From Paenibacillus thalictri (GTDB taxonomy: Bacteria > Bacillota > Bacilli > Paenibacillales > NBRC-103111): a stretch of 64,000 bases of DNA. A model generated the notes under the pieces. It did no database searches. It was not told the origin of the DNA and was given only the letters and a program-made list of their open reading frames with translations. How positions within the stretch are numbered: position 1 is the stretch's first letter; the number at the start of each line of letters is the position of its first letter. The translations under genes and the position numbers were made by a program. Of this stretch, positions 1 through 9,158 are shown one piece after another. The stretch spans positions 186,001 through 250,000 of the forward strand of contig NZ_SIRE01000002.1 in assembly GCF_004307995.1 (NCBI RefSeq), in the 5' to 3' direction.

Positions 1-207
1 ATTGACATTATTCTCAAACGAATACTCCGCCAAAGCGTGATTGACGGGATCTGCATGCACACTCCCTGCCACAAAACAAAGCTGTGCCATAAACAAGCCG
101 ATAATTAGCGATATGACGATTCCTAAAAATTTCCCGGACATGCCGATTTTTCTGAAACGCTTCCTTTCCGTTGCCCCCTTGATCCTACTCGCTGCTTGGT
201 CTGCCAT
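1..207 (-). CDS. N-terminal part of a secreted protein (cut by window edge)
   Basis: The first 69 codons of a leftward gene that runs off the window. The ATG at 207 has an AAGGAG ribosome site about 8 nt upstream. Residues 1-22 are basic (several R and K), then comes a hydrophobic segment (about residues 25-46) and a small-residue stretch ending in VHA, so a long signal peptide with cleavage near residue 52 is likely. The following ALAEYSF...N residues resemble the first strand of LamG/concanavalin-type lectin domains, but too little is visible to name the protein. Confidence 0.65.
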   Translation of the reverse strand, partial: MADQAASRIKGATERKRFRKIGMSGKFLGIVISLIIGLFMAQLCFVAGSVHADPVNHALAEYSFENNVN

Positions 208-290
208 CCCGCTTTCTCCTTTTCCCTAAATTCTCGTAATCAGTCACGTAGATTATAGCGGCAGGTCATCAACAACTCATGAAAAAACGA

Positions 291-326
291 TGCAAAAAAA
301 GCCCGCAACCCCTTTCTTCATGCGGG
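291..326 (-). terminator. Rho-independent terminator after the response regulator gene
   Basis: An inverted repeat (CCCGCA at 302-307, TGCGGG at 321-326) is followed on the minus strand by a run of seven T, about 35 nt past the stop of the response regulator gene. Confidence 0.8.
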
Positions 327-359
327 TTCCAGACTTTTTTCGACAAGGGAAAACGGCGT

Positions 360-1466
360 TTATTTCAGATCACGAACGTATTGCTCCAAGTCGTTTTCCG
401 GCTTCATGTTATATTCTCTGGCCAGTCTTCGTTTATAGTCGTCATAAAGCTTCCGGGCCGATATGCGGTCATTTGTCCGAATGTACAGTTGAATCAAAGA
501 TGTAACTAAACCGGGGTGAAAAAAGTCTCTCCTCAGTCCCGCTTTCAGCGCTTCGACCGCTTTTCCTTCTCTGCCGGTCTCCGTATAATAGCTGGCCAGG
601 CGTATCGTTTGCTGCAAATACATTTCTTCTAACCGCGCTCTTTTGGCTTCAGCCCAGTCGTAATAATTTGACTCCAAATATCCGGCACTGCACTGTTCGA
701 TGAGCGATTCCATTTCATACACCTGATCTTCGCTGACGGGATCCGGAAAGGAGGCGCATTTCTCCAATTGCTGAACATCGGAGCCAATGTGCCTCATCTC
801 TAATTTGAACATATTATTTTCACAAATGACCAGCTCAGGCCACCCCAGATCCGCCAGCGTTTTTCTCATGTTGTACAAGCAGGTGCTGAAGTTGGCTAAC
901 GCCCGTTGCCCCTTGTACTTGCTCCAAATGTCTTCAAGGATGTTTTCCCTACCGGTCCATTTTCCGTTTTGATCCAACAAATAGGCGAATAATTCCTCCG
1001 ATTTGTTTGTTCTCCATTTGACAGCAGCGCCATCCGCCTGCTCTACTCTTAATTTGCCGAAGCAGCTCACCTTTAGCGGCGCCTTATGGTTTGCCGAATC
1101 TTCGTTGTCTACGGGCGATATTCTGTCCAATGTTTTTCTTAATCGTTCCTTGGTCACCGGTTTGAGCAAATAATCCAGAGCATTTACTTCAAACGCTTCG
1201 ATTGCATACTCATTGTAGGCTGTCACAAAAACAATCTTTGTTTGACGGGAGATGCCCAGAATCCGTTCAGCCATCATCATGCCGTTTATTTCCGGCATCT
1301 CGATATCCAGAAAAGCGAGGTCAAATGCAGACTCCATCATCCTATCCAAAGCGTCCCGCGGATTCGTGAACCCTTCAACCAAGCCCACGGACCCGCTATC
1401 CTCCAATAGATCGGATAGTTTGCCCACCGCAGCCGTTTCGTCATCAACCACGATTGCGCGAATCAT
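360..1466 (-). CDS. Response regulator with BTAD/SARP-type output domain
   Basis: Two-component response regulator of 368 residues. Residues 1-120 form a receiver domain: acidic pair D8-D9, phospho-acceptor D54 in the AFLDIEMPE motif, T/Y switch residues in FVTAYNEYAIEAF, and the conserved K in LLKPV. Residues 130-230 look like an OmpR/SARP-type winged helix (RTNKSEELFAYLL), and 240-368 a helical bacterial transcriptional activator (BTAD) domain. Its ATG overlaps the sensor-kinase stop by 4 nt (ATGA), so the pair is translationally coupled and is almost certainly a cognate pair. It should regulate transcription; the target genes are unknown. It is the last gene of the DUF4321-maf-kinase operon. 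Confidence 0.9.
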   Translation of the reverse strand: MIRAIVVDDETAAVGKLSDLLEDSGSVGLVEGFTNPRDALDRMMESAFDLAFLDIEMPEINGMMMAERILGISRQTKIVFVTAYNEYAIEAFEVNALDYLLKPVTKERLRKTLDRISPVDNEDSANHKAPLKVSCFGKLRVEQADGAAVKWRTNKSEELFAYLLDQNGKWTGRENILEDIWSKYKGQRALANFSTCLYNMRKTLADLGWPELVICENNMFKLEMRHIGSDVQQLEKCASFPDPVSEDQVYEMESLIEQCSAGYLESNYYDWAEAKRARLEEMYLQQTIRLASYYTETGREGKAVEALKAGLRRDFFHPGLVTSLIQLYIRTNDRISARKLYDDYKRRLAREYNMKPENDLEQYVRDLK

Positions 1467-4400
1467 GACCCGCCCCCTTCACTTGCAGGTATACGGAAGC
1501 GGACTTCCGTTCCGTGTCCTTCCTTACTCGATATGCCGATCCCTATTCCGTACAAATTTTGCAGCCGCAGATGAATGTTCCGCAGCCCCACCCTGCCTTG
1601 TTCGCCCTTGTCCGAAAGCAGTCCGCCCAGCTTGTCGGCGGCGATCCCGATCCCGGTATCCGCTACGCTAAATTCAATTTCCTGCCCCGTTCGTTTCACG
1701 CTAATTTGAACAAGCCCTCCCGCTGCTTTTTTCATCGTCCCATGATGAATTGCATTTTCCACTAACGGCTGAAGAATCAGCGGAGGAATTTTAACGGCAG
1801 CAACCTCCTCGTCCACATCAAATATCGTCTGCAGCCGCCCGCCAAATCTCATCTTTTCGATCTCGATGTAAGTATTTATAAATTCCAGTTCCCTTGCCAA
1901 TGAAATCTGGGTTTCCAGGTTTTTAAAATCAAAGCTGCTTCGCAAATAGTCGGAGAAATGATCCAAGAGCTGCGCGGCCTTGGCCCCGTCCCTTGTGCAA
2001 AAATAAGAAATCGTATTCAGCGTGTTAAATAAAAAATGCGGTTTAATTTGCGCCTGAAGAAAAGCAACCTCGGATTGCAGCGTTTTTTGCACCGATTTTC
2101 TCAATTCAATCAGCGTTTTCACTCGCGCTCTAAACTCCATAGGTTCAAACGGCTTGATGAGAAAATCATTAGCTCCGGCTTGAAAACCAATCACAAGATC
2201 CTCCGGCTGATGTTTGGCCGTCACCATCAGCACCGGCAGTTCGAAAAATGACTTCGTTTCGCGGATAATCCGGCATACCTCATAACCCGACAGCGCAGGC
2301 ATCATCACATCCAAAATAACAAGCCGAATCCCCGGATTTCGCCGCAGCTCCTCTAAGGCCTGCCTGCCGCCGGCAACCGCTGTGACGGTATATCCGTCCA
2401 ATTTCAACAAATTCAAGGCCGCTTGCAGATTGGCGTAGTCATCGTCAACGACCAGGATATGTTCGCCGGACTGAATGACGCTGAACGTTTTGCCGTCCGC
2501 TTCTATATGCTGCTGACGATCAGCCAGCTGCATCCCGTATGACGGAAGCTCAGCCGTTTCTACAGCGTTCCTTTCGCCCGCAGGCAGCGTCACCGTAAAG
2601 CAGGAGCCTTGTCCCGGGGCGGAAACAACTTCGATCTGACCGCCGTGCAGCTCAACCAAGTGTTTCGTAATGGAGAGACCCAAACCTACTCCGCCATATT
2701 CCCTTGTAATCGATGAGTCCGCCTGCTCGAATGCCTGGAAAATAACCCCCAACTTGTCAGGCAAGATGCCTTTTCCCGTATCCATTACGCGGATTTCAAT
2801 CAAACCTTCCTTTTCCTCGGCAGTCACCTTTACTTCGCCATGGTCCGTAAATTTCACGGCATTGCTGATCAAATTGTAAAAAATTTGCACAAGCCTGTTT
2901 TCATCCGCATGAACGGCAGGAAGATCGGAAGGAATCTCGAGACTCCATTGGATCGGTTTGTTCGGATACATGTGTTTGAAAACATAAAGTACCGATTCGG
3001 CGAGCGGCTCAATGTGAATCGATTGCTTGTTTAATGCGATATCCCCATGCTTTAGCTTGGACATGTCCAAGATGTCATGAATCAAGTGAGTCAGCTTTCT
3101 GCCGCTGGATGCAATCAGGTTCACATTTTTCGTCTGCCCTTGGCTCAGCTCACCTTCAACCCCATCCAACAATGATTCGGCGATGCTGATGATGCCATGC
3201 AGAGGTGTCTTTAGTTCATGCGACGTGTTGGCCAGAAATTCATCCTTCAACTTGTCGAACTCAATCAGCCTGCGGGAAAGAACCTGTACCTCCTTGAAGG
3301 ACATCGAAAACCTGCGCGCAAGAATAAAAGCATATAAGAAAATAAAGGCGAAAAATCCGAGTGTGGAAAATTCGCCGGACCTGCTGGAGTCGCTTACGGC
3401 CGCGTAATAGAAATCAACCATCACTAGAAGCAGGCACAAATCGTTTGCAATAAAAGCAAGTATCGAAAAAGGCTGCCCTCTGATAACGGCTTTGGCCGTC
3501 GCATAATAAGCGTATCCCAGTACAATCAGGCAAAGCATATCGGAAAAAATAAAAAGCCGGGAGTAAACATGTGCGGGTGTAAGGGAGATGACCGTTAAAA
3601 TAACGGCGGTCATAATGATAAAATAACGGCGGATCCGAGTTGAGAATTGCTCGGGAAACAATTCCCGAATCATTAGCGCAAAAACGAGCACTCCCCCATG
3701 CGAAGTAACATAATTCATATAAGTTAAGATGTTGAGGCTTACGCCGGGGAAACACACATAAATAAAATAGCTGCCCGTCATGATGATCCGGCCGATGAAA
3801 ACAAGGCATACGCATGCAAAATAAAGGCTGATTTTCTGCTCGCGATTCATAAAAAACATGCTTAATGAATAAAAAGCCGCAATCGCAAGACTTCCCAAAA
3901 TAAACGCATCTTTATAGCTCAGTTCCGTGTTCAGCTCCGTTATTTGCTCCGGAGTACCCAGAAATATCGAATGATTCATTCCCCCCTTGGCATAACCAAA
4001 GTTGGAGACGTGCACAATAATATCAAATTGTTCGGCCGGGGTTACAAAATCGGCGGTCAGCGGCTTCATCCCAGCTGAAAATCGGCCCGGTTCCGTCGCC
4101 AGCGTGCCTGCCGACACCAGCAATCTATCGTTAATATAAACCTTATACGCTGTGGACAATGGCATCAGCTTCAAGGACAACCGCTGGCCCGGAATGCCTG
4201 CTTTGACCGAGAGCTTGTACGTTGCAAACCCGGATTCTCCCAAGCTGCTTTCGTTAACACGATATGCGTTCCAATCCTCAGGTACGTGCGCAATGACATC
4301 CGGCTGGACAATGCCGCCGTGCTGAAAGTCCGCTTCATAAAGAAACCGGTTCCAATAAAACTCCCATTCTCCGTCCAGCGTCCTTAAGCCATCCTGGACA

Positions 4401-4555
4401 TTCCGGGACGACAAGTCGAGAACCCCGTTTTGAATGGACATCATTTTATGCTTTGATTCAAAAACAACAAAATAAATGGCTGCCAATGTGGCAACCAATG
4501 CGGCAATGATTAACAGTTTCCTTCCCGCTGCATCAAAGGAAACTGTTTTAAGCAT
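1463..4555 (-). CDS. Hybrid sensor histidine kinase with two kinase modules
   Basis: Membrane sensor kinase of about 1030 residues. Order from the N-terminus: one TM segment, an extracellular 7TMR-DISM-type sensory region (to about 210), about seven TM segments (210-400), a HisKA domain with H446 in SHELKTPLHG, a HATPase domain (GKGILPDK, GVGLGLSI), a receiver domain with D749 (VILDVMMPAL), then a second LytS-type kinase module with H840 (QIKPHFLFNT) and its own ATPase domain (DTGIGIAAD). The ATG at 4555 is chosen because it has GGGGAG 8 nt upstream; an in-frame upstream start at 4609 would run into maf. The downstream regulator gene overlaps it by 4 nt. Confidence 0.9.
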   Translation of the reverse strand: MLKTVSFDAAGRKLLIIAALVATLAAIYFVVFESKHKMMSIQNGVLDLSSRNVQDGLRTLDGEWEFYWNRFLYEADFQHGGIVQPDVIAHVPEDWNAYRVNESSLGESGFATYKLSVKAGIPGQRLSLKLMPLSTAYKVYINDRLLVSAGTLATEPGRFSAGMKPLTADFVTPAEQFDIIVHVSNFGYAKGGMNHSIFLGTPEQITELNTELSYKDAFILGSLAIAAFYSLSMFFMNREQKISLYFACVCLVFIGRIIMTGSYFIYVCFPGVSLNILTYMNYVTSHGGVLVFALMIRELFPEQFSTRIRRYFIIMTAVILTVISLTPAHVYSRLFIFSDMLCLIVLGYAYYATAKAVIRGQPFSILAFIANDLCLLLVMVDFYYAAVSDSSRSGEFSTLGFFAFIFLYAFILARRFSMSFKEVQVLSRRLIEFDKLKDEFLANTSHELKTPLHGIISIAESLLDGVEGELSQGQTKNVNLIASSGRKLTHLIHDILDMSKLKHGDIALNKQSIHIEPLAESVLYVFKHMYPNKPIQWSLEIPSDLPAVHADENRLVQIFYNLISNAVKFTDHGEVKVTAEEKEGLIEIRVMDTGKGILPDKLGVIFQAFEQADSSITREYGGVGLGLSITKHLVELHGGQIEVVSAPGQGSCFTVTLPAGERNAVETAELPSYGMQLADRQQHIEADGKTFSVIQSGEHILVVDDDYANLQAALNLLKLDGYTVTAVAGGRQALEELRRNPGIRLVILDVMMPALSGYEVCRIIRETKSFFELPVLMVTAKHQPEDLVIGFQAGANDFLIKPFEPMEFRARVKTLIELRKSVQKTLQSEVAFLQAQIKPHFLFNTLNTISYFCTRDGAKAAQLLDHFSDYLRSSFDFKNLETQISLARELEFINTYIEIEKMRFGGRLQTIFDVDEEVAAVKIPPLILQPLVENAIHHGTMKKAAGGLVQISVKRTGQEIEFSVADTGIGIAADKLGGLLSDKGEQGRVGLRNIHLRLQNLYGIGIGISSKEGHGTEVRFRIPASEGGGS

Positions 4556-4580
4556 GGGGGAACTCCCCCCATTGTGAGCA

Positions 4581-5366
4581 TTATGTATTCTCAAGAATAT
4601 GTACCCCAAATTGCTGCAGCATCCAATAAAGCAAGTTCAGCGGCAGTCCCATAATGCTGTAGAAATCGCCTTCGATTTTCTCTACAAATACGGATCCGAG
4701 CCCTTGTATCCCGTACGAGCCGGCTTTGTCGAGCGGATCGCCGGTCTTCACATAAGCCCATATCTCGTCATCGCTCATCGGTCTAAAGGTCACTTTGCTG
4801 ACCGTGTGGCCAACAAGCGTTTCCGGCTGACCGGCCGCATACTCGGAGACGATCCGATATTGGCCGATGTCTCCAAAAAGCAAAGCAGGTTCGTATCCCC
4901 CGGTTTTTTCGTCGCCGGACTTGCCGGGCCTCGGATCATCTACGGTCGGATTACCTGCGCTATTGCCAAGCGGCTGTTCTGCAAATTCCATTCCACTTTT
5001 CGTTCGTATACAGGCAAGACCGGTAAATACCCGATGGGTGCGGCCTTGAAGTCCCTTGAGCATCATAAACGCATCGTCGGCATTACGCGGTTTCCCTAGA
5101 ATCCCTTCATTCAGCACAACGATCGTATCCGAGCCGATAACAATACCCGGCGTCTCATCCGCGGATAAGCCATCGTATACGGCGAGAGCCTTTCGTAATG
5201 ACAATTCTTCTACCACCTGCGCAGGAGACAGTCCCGGTCTGGTGGACTCATCGACGTCGCTGACAATAATTTTGTAAGGGAGTCCGAGTGATCGGATCAG
5301 TTCCTGGCGGCGCGGCGAAGAGGAAGCAAGAATCAATTGGAATGATGAATTAGTGGATGACGCCAT
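4581..5366 (-). CDS. maf: Maf-family nucleotide pyrophosphatase with an internal insertion
   Basis: Maf/Ham1-fold nucleoside triphosphate pyrophosphatase, a house-cleaning enzyme for modified nucleotides linked to septum formation. Family motifs are present: LILASSSPRRQELI at the N-terminus, DVDES, IGSDT, GKP, and KAGSYGIQG near the C-terminus. Maf proteins are usually about 190-200 residues, but this one is 261. The extra length is a hydrophilic insert at about residues 127-185, between RVFTGLA and HTVSKVTF. The start at 5366 has AGGAGG 10 nt upstream. The neighbouring DUF4321 gene and the SPOR protein at 9.1-10.4 kb recall the spoIIB-maf order of Bacillus. Confidence 0.9.
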   Translation of the reverse strand: MASSTNSSFQLILASSSPRRQELIRSLGLPYKIIVSDVDESTRPGLSPAQVVEELSLRKALAVYDGLSADETPGIVIGSDTIVVLNEGILGKPRNADDAFMMLKGLQGRTHRVFTGLACIRTKSGMEFAEQPLGNSAGNPTVDDPRPGKSGDEKTGGYEPALLFGDIGQYRIVSEYAAGQPETLVGHTVSKVTFRPMSDDEIWAYVKTGDPLDKAGSYGIQGLGSVFVEKIEGDFYSIMGLPLNLLYWMLQQFGVHILENT

Positions 5367-5404
5367 AATGTCGATACCTCCTAGGGTGTGCGCGGCTTCG
5401 CTAT

Positions 5405-5647
5405 TTAAAGCTTGCGGTATATCCAAAAAGCGGCTGCTAAACCGGCAATGCTAATTATATTCAGTTTAACCTCCAGCTCCAAATCATATTTAATCACGAG
5501 CAAATCCGCCTTCGGCTGCCATGAAAGCCCTACCGATTTCGTCAAAAACGAGGCCCCGGGAACGGAAGATAACAGCTGCCCTACAAGTGCGCCGGCAACC
5601 AATCCCAGGAGCAGCATAATGATAAGCGTAAGGTTATTTTTTTTCAT
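5405..5647 (-). CDS. DUF4321 small membrane protein
   Basis: An 80-residue protein with a hydrophobic segment near the N-terminus (residues 6-28, LTLIIMLLLGLVAGALVG) and another at the C-terminus (about 62-77), so probably two membrane spans around a short extracytoplasmic loop. The layout and the GLSWQPKADLLVIKYDL stretch match the DUF4321 family found next to maf in Paenibacillaceae. The ATG at 5647 has GGAGA just upstream and a good promoter at 5685-5714. Its function is not known. Confidence 0.8.
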   Translation of the reverse strand: MKKNNLTLIIMLLLGLVAGALVGQLLSSVPGASFLTKSVGLSWQPKADLLVIKYDLELEVKLNIISIAGLAAAFWIYRKL

Positions 5648-5684
5648 ATCTCCATGCCTTTCAGTAGAAAATTCCGCCAAACAC

Positions 5685-5714
5685 ATTATACTGCCTGCCG
5701 ATGAAAGCTGACAA
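5685..5714 (-). promoter_or_regulatory. Sigma-A promoter for the DUF4321-maf-kinase operon
   Basis: On the minus strand TTGTCA (5714-5709), an 18-nt spacer and TATAAT (5690-5685) lie about 40 nt upstream of the DUF4321 start. The -10 is a perfect match and the -35 matches five of six. Confidence 0.7.
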
Positions 5715-5800
5715 TCCGGATTTTTCCACATACTTCCGTATGTTACCTGATTACAACCTCTTTGCCGCCAATGTACAATGGGGTCAGGGAGGAACACAAC

Positions 5801-7075
5801 TTGACCAAACATACAGCCATACTTACTCTGATGATTTTTTGCCTGCTTATCTTCCCTTTTCAAGCGATGGCTGCCAAAATCGTTGTTGATGCCGGACACG
5901 GCGGCAAAGATCCCGGAGCCATCGGCGTGAACGGACTCGAAGAAAAAGCAGTCAACCTCGACATCGCCCAAAAGCTGCGCGACATATTGATTGGCAAAGG
6001 TTATGACGTCTTTATGACACGCAATACCGATATGTATATCTCGCTGGGTGATCGAGTGGAAATGACGAACGAACAGAACCCCGACCTCTTTGTCTCCATA
6101 CATGCGAATTCCTATTCCAACCGGAATACGCAAGGAGCCATGGTTCTGTACTACGATAACGAACTTCCGCAATCCAATTATCCGGCAAGCGAAGCGATGG
6201 AAAAGATGAGCCCCGAAAGCAAAAAGCTCGCTCAAGCTGTGCTTAAGTCTATAGTCGGCACAGTTGATGTCGTTGACAAAGGACTGCTTCCAAGCGCCGC
6301 GTACGTTATCCGTATGGGGCAAGTGCCCAGTATTTTAGTGGAGACGGCATTTTTATCGAACAGCTCGGATGCTGCCATGCTGGCCGACGAAACAACGAGA
6401 AGCAAATTCGCCGCAGCGATCGGAGCGGGCATCGAAGCTTACCACCCGATTGTCCGCGATAAAGCGCCCAATGTGCTGCCGGATACGATCGGCCACTGGT
6501 CCAGGGAGGCTGTGCTTCAGCTGCAGGAAAAAGGCATCGTCGAAGGCGCAGGCAACCGGTTCGAGCCGAATCGGGCGCTCACCCGGGCCGAATGGGTAAC
6601 CATGCTCAGCCGTTTGTATCCGCAGAAACTTGCGCCGAATCCGAATGCCTGCGGTCAATCGGTAACGGCGGCCGTTTACAACGGAGGCTGCACGGACAAA
6701 CCTGCCGCGAAAGATAAGCAAATGCCGAGCTATAGCGATTTGAAAAACGGGCATTGGGCTTTCGCCTTGCTGCAGCAGGCGGCCGCGGCAGGCATCATCG
6801 ACGGGTACGCCGACGGGACGATCCGTCCGGATCAGCCTGTCACCCGTTCGGAAGCCGCCGTACTGCTCGCAAGGCTGATGGAGCCGAAAGCGGCATGGGA
6901 CGGCGCCACGCCGTTTGCCGACGTCGGGCCGCGCCACTGGGCGGCCAAAGCTATCTACACTTTGCGGCAGGCGGGCATCGTCGATGGCGTCACAAACGGC
7001 TCGTTTATGCCGGACAAATCGATTACCCGCGGGGAAGCGGCCGCATTATTAAATCGAGCCGCCGGCGCCTTATAA
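5801..7075 (+). CDS. SLH-anchored N-acetylmuramoyl-L-alanine amidase
   Basis: Secreted cell-wall hydrolase of 424 residues that cleaves the bond between MurNAc and L-Ala. After a signal peptide (to about residue 25, ending FQAMAA) comes an Amidase_3 domain with the zinc-site motifs VDAGHGGKDPG and SIHANS and the catalytic Glu in LVETAFLSN. Three S-layer-homology repeats follow (starting around 222, 312 and 371; each has GHW or RHW and an ITRGEAA/VTRSEAA-type end), which would tether it to pyruvylated wall polymer. The start is taken as TTG at 5801 because GGGAGG precedes it by 7 nt; upstream in-frame ATGs lack a ribosome site. Confidence 0.92.
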   Translation: MTKHTAILTLMIFCLLIFPFQAMAAKIVVDAGHGGKDPGAIGVNGLEEKAVNLDIAQKLRDILIGKGYDVFMTRNTDMYISLGDRVEMTNEQNPDLFVSIHANSYSNRNTQGAMVLYYDNELPQSNYPASEAMEKMSPESKKLAQAVLKSIVGTVDVVDKGLLPSAAYVIRMGQVPSILVETAFLSNSSDAAMLADETTRSKFAAAIGAGIEAYHPIVRDKAPNVLPDTIGHWSREAVLQLQEKGIVEGAGNRFEPNRALTRAEWVTMLSRLYPQKLAPNPNACGQSVTAAVYNGGCTDKPAAKDKQMPSYSDLKNGHWAFALLQQAAAAGIIDGYADGTIRPDQPVTRSEAAVLLARLMEPKAAWDGATPFADVGPRHWAAKAIYTLRQAGIVDGVTNGSFMPDKSITRGEAAALLNRAAGAL

Positions 7076-7104
7076 GCTTCCAAATCGGCGGAGGCGCTTG
7101 TCGA

Positions 7105-7155
7105 GAAAAAAGCCGGGATTATCTCGCCTTGAGAGCGAAGATCCCGGCTTTTTTG
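7105..7155. terminator. Bidirectional terminator
   Basis: AGCCGGGAT (7111-7119) and ATCCCGGCT (7141-7149) pair with A-rich and T-rich flanks on both sides. It serves the amidase gene (+) and the heparinase-like gene (-), which converge here. Confidence 0.85.
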
Positions 7156-7162
7156 CGTATGA

Positions 7163-9031
7163 TTAAAGCGGCGAGCAGGTCATGACAAAGCTGTATGTTT
7201 CCTTTTCGGTAGGCGAAACTGCTGTAAAATCAAGCAGATACAAATCTTTCCGGTGTCCGTGATGATCCATAAAATCGGTCCGCTGCGCCTCATAACGGAA
7301 TTTCGCGGGATCGTATTGAATCGTTACGGCAAACCGCTCGCCGGCAATTCGGATGCTGTCCGCTCCTGTCTGCTCCGGCCGGCAGAACGAGACGAATCTC
7401 TCGGCAAGCCCGGCAGGCTTCGCGGCAAACTGAAACTCGTCGGTCAGCGTCAGCTTCCCGCCCTCCGTTTTGGCGAACCGGAACGTGCGGATCAGCGATT
7501 GCAGGTTGTCATTTGCGTACGCCTTTGCGATGTCCAGCGAAAATACATCCTCCGATGTACTTATTCTGGATTCCCGTACGGCCGCTGCATATTGCCTGCC
7601 CGCCTGCTGCTCTCCGCCTTCGATGACAGGCACGGAATGCCCCAAAGAGCGATTGCACAAAATTTCGTATCTGCCGGGACCGAAGTATTGTTTCGTATAT
7701 TCGCCCGCTCCGGTGTCGGTCAGCAGCGTTTCCCCTTCTACATGCAAAAGGAATGTACCGATATCGTTGTGGTTATGCGGTTCGTCGTTATGTCCGCCCT
7801 TAGCCGCAAAGCTGACCGCTCCATAAGGAGCCGACGTCCGTGAAATCATCCATTCGGCGTCCTCCAAGTAATAGCTTGCATCCTGCTGCGGCATGCTGGC
7901 ATATTGCGGGTCGCTCCACACAAAACTGCGGATCGCCTGCGGAAAACGGTAGCAATGATCGTAAGTAAAGGAGGCCCGGTAACTTAAGTCCGGAACCGCC
8001 ACCTCGCTGTATTTGCCCTTCAAAAAATGAGTCAGGCCAAGCGGAAACATATTTTGCAGCGAAGCGTCGGAGAAGCTGACCGTATAGTTCGCGGTTAAAT
8101 AACATTTTTGCTGGAACAAAGCGATGCTTCTTACCTTCGGATCGTCAAACAAATTGATCGCGCCCGCTGTGCGCTGTTCAAGCAGGGACGCAAAAAACGT
8201 GAAGTACCCGAACCCGTACACCCAATAACCGATACCTTCCGTGCACGCTCCGTCCGCTTCGAACCCCCGAAGATAACATTGCATCGTCTCCAGCAAACGC
8301 GCAATCATTGGGGCCAGCGTCGCATCGTCGGAAATCAGATACATAGCCGCGGCGCCAACGGAACCCGCGCATACCGCAGCCCAGTTGTTCGTGCAGGTCT
8401 CCCACCAGAACATCGAACCTAGCGACGCATAAGGCTCCAGCACCCGCTGGCGGATTTCTATGCGCGCCCGGTAGGCTATCAGCTCGGACAGCTTGTCCCC
8501 CAGCAGATGCACCGTTTCGGCAAGCGCAAATCCGGTTTCGGCGGCGAATAAATCGACCATCTCGCGGTGTTCGCGCGGGGACTCGGCAATGGTGCCAAAG
8601 TCGGCCCGCTCGTGCCGCAGCTTTTCGATCGGGCGCAGCGAGTTGCCTTGAAGGTGGGCAGGCAAGCTCCACGTATATTCGTCGCAGATCGCCCAAATAA
8701 TATCCTCCAGCGCTTCGATGTAACGGGGGTCATCGTTTGTCAACGCCATCACGGTGAACGTGTTGAGGCGCAGCCGCCGCTTGAAATACTCCCGTTCATA
8801 CGGCAGACGGGAACCCGTTTCGTCGAAATTTTTATATAGCGAATAAGGGAGCGTCTCAATCGGTTCATTGAGCAGCCGCGAAGCCTCGGCTTCGACCTCT
8901 TCCAGATAAGGCTTATAAAAAGCGTTGGCGCGAATGTCCCGCCATCTCGACTTTCCTTCGGAGAACAGCTTTTCTCCTGCTTGCTCGCGGCTGCCTTGAC
9001 GCAGCGCTTCGCTCACTTTCCACAAATCCAT
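7163..9031 (-). CDS. Heparinase II/III family protein
   Basis: Predicted polysaccharide lyase of 622 residues. The first ~360 residues are helical, with Trp/Tyr-rich motifs (NNWAAVCAGSVGAAAMY, EGIGYWVYGFGYF) typical of the alpha/alpha toroid of the heparinase II/III superfamily. The later part has the beta-sandwich hallmark GGHNDEPHNHNDIGTF, whose His and Asn residues lie near the active site in this family. No signal peptide is visible, so it may act inside the cell on imported oligosaccharides. The ATG at 9031 has GGGAG 8 nt upstream; a GTG at 9040 is possible. It is monocistronic between two terminators. The substrate cannot be read from the sequence. Confidence 0.85.
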   Translation of the reverse strand: MDLWKVSEALRQGSREQAGEKLFSEGKSRWRDIRANAFYKPYLEEVEAEASRLLNEPIETLPYSLYKNFDETGSRLPYEREYFKRRLRLNTFTVMALTNDDPRYIEALEDIIWAICDEYTWSLPAHLQGNSLRPIEKLRHERADFGTIAESPREHREMVDLFAAETGFALAETVHLLGDKLSELIAYRARIEIRQRVLEPYASLGSMFWWETCTNNWAAVCAGSVGAAAMYLISDDATLAPMIARLLETMQCYLRGFEADGACTEGIGYWVYGFGYFTFFASLLEQRTAGAINLFDDPKVRSIALFQQKCYLTANYTVSFSDASLQNMFPLGLTHFLKGKYSEVAVPDLSYRASFTYDHCYRFPQAIRSFVWSDPQYASMPQQDASYYLEDAEWMISRTSAPYGAVSFAAKGGHNDEPHNHNDIGTFLLHVEGETLLTDTGAGEYTKQYFGPGRYEILCNRSLGHSVPVIEGGEQQAGRQYAAAVRESRISTSEDVFSLDIAKAYANDNLQSLIRTFRFAKTEGGKLTLTDEFQFAAKPAGLAERFVSFCRPEQTGADSIRIAGERFAVTIQYDPAKFRYEAQRTDFMDHHGHRKDLYLLDFTAVSPTEKETYSFVMTCSPL

Positions 9032-9106
9032 AGATCTCACTCCCGGTGTCTTGTTTAAGAGTCAATGATCAGTCTACCAAAAATCGCCCGAAAGTTGTAC
9101 ACCGGC

Positions 9107-9150
9107 ATAAAAAAACCTTTTTTTGGCGGAATCGTCCGCTTCAAAAAGGC
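9107..9150 (-). terminator. Terminator of the SPOR-domain gene
   Basis: A long A/T-rich stem with a GC core (GCGGA / TCCGC around an ATCG or CGAT loop) and a T-run on the minus strand begins about 10 nt past the stop at 9159. Confidence 0.75.
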
Positions 9151-9158
9151 TTGGAATA

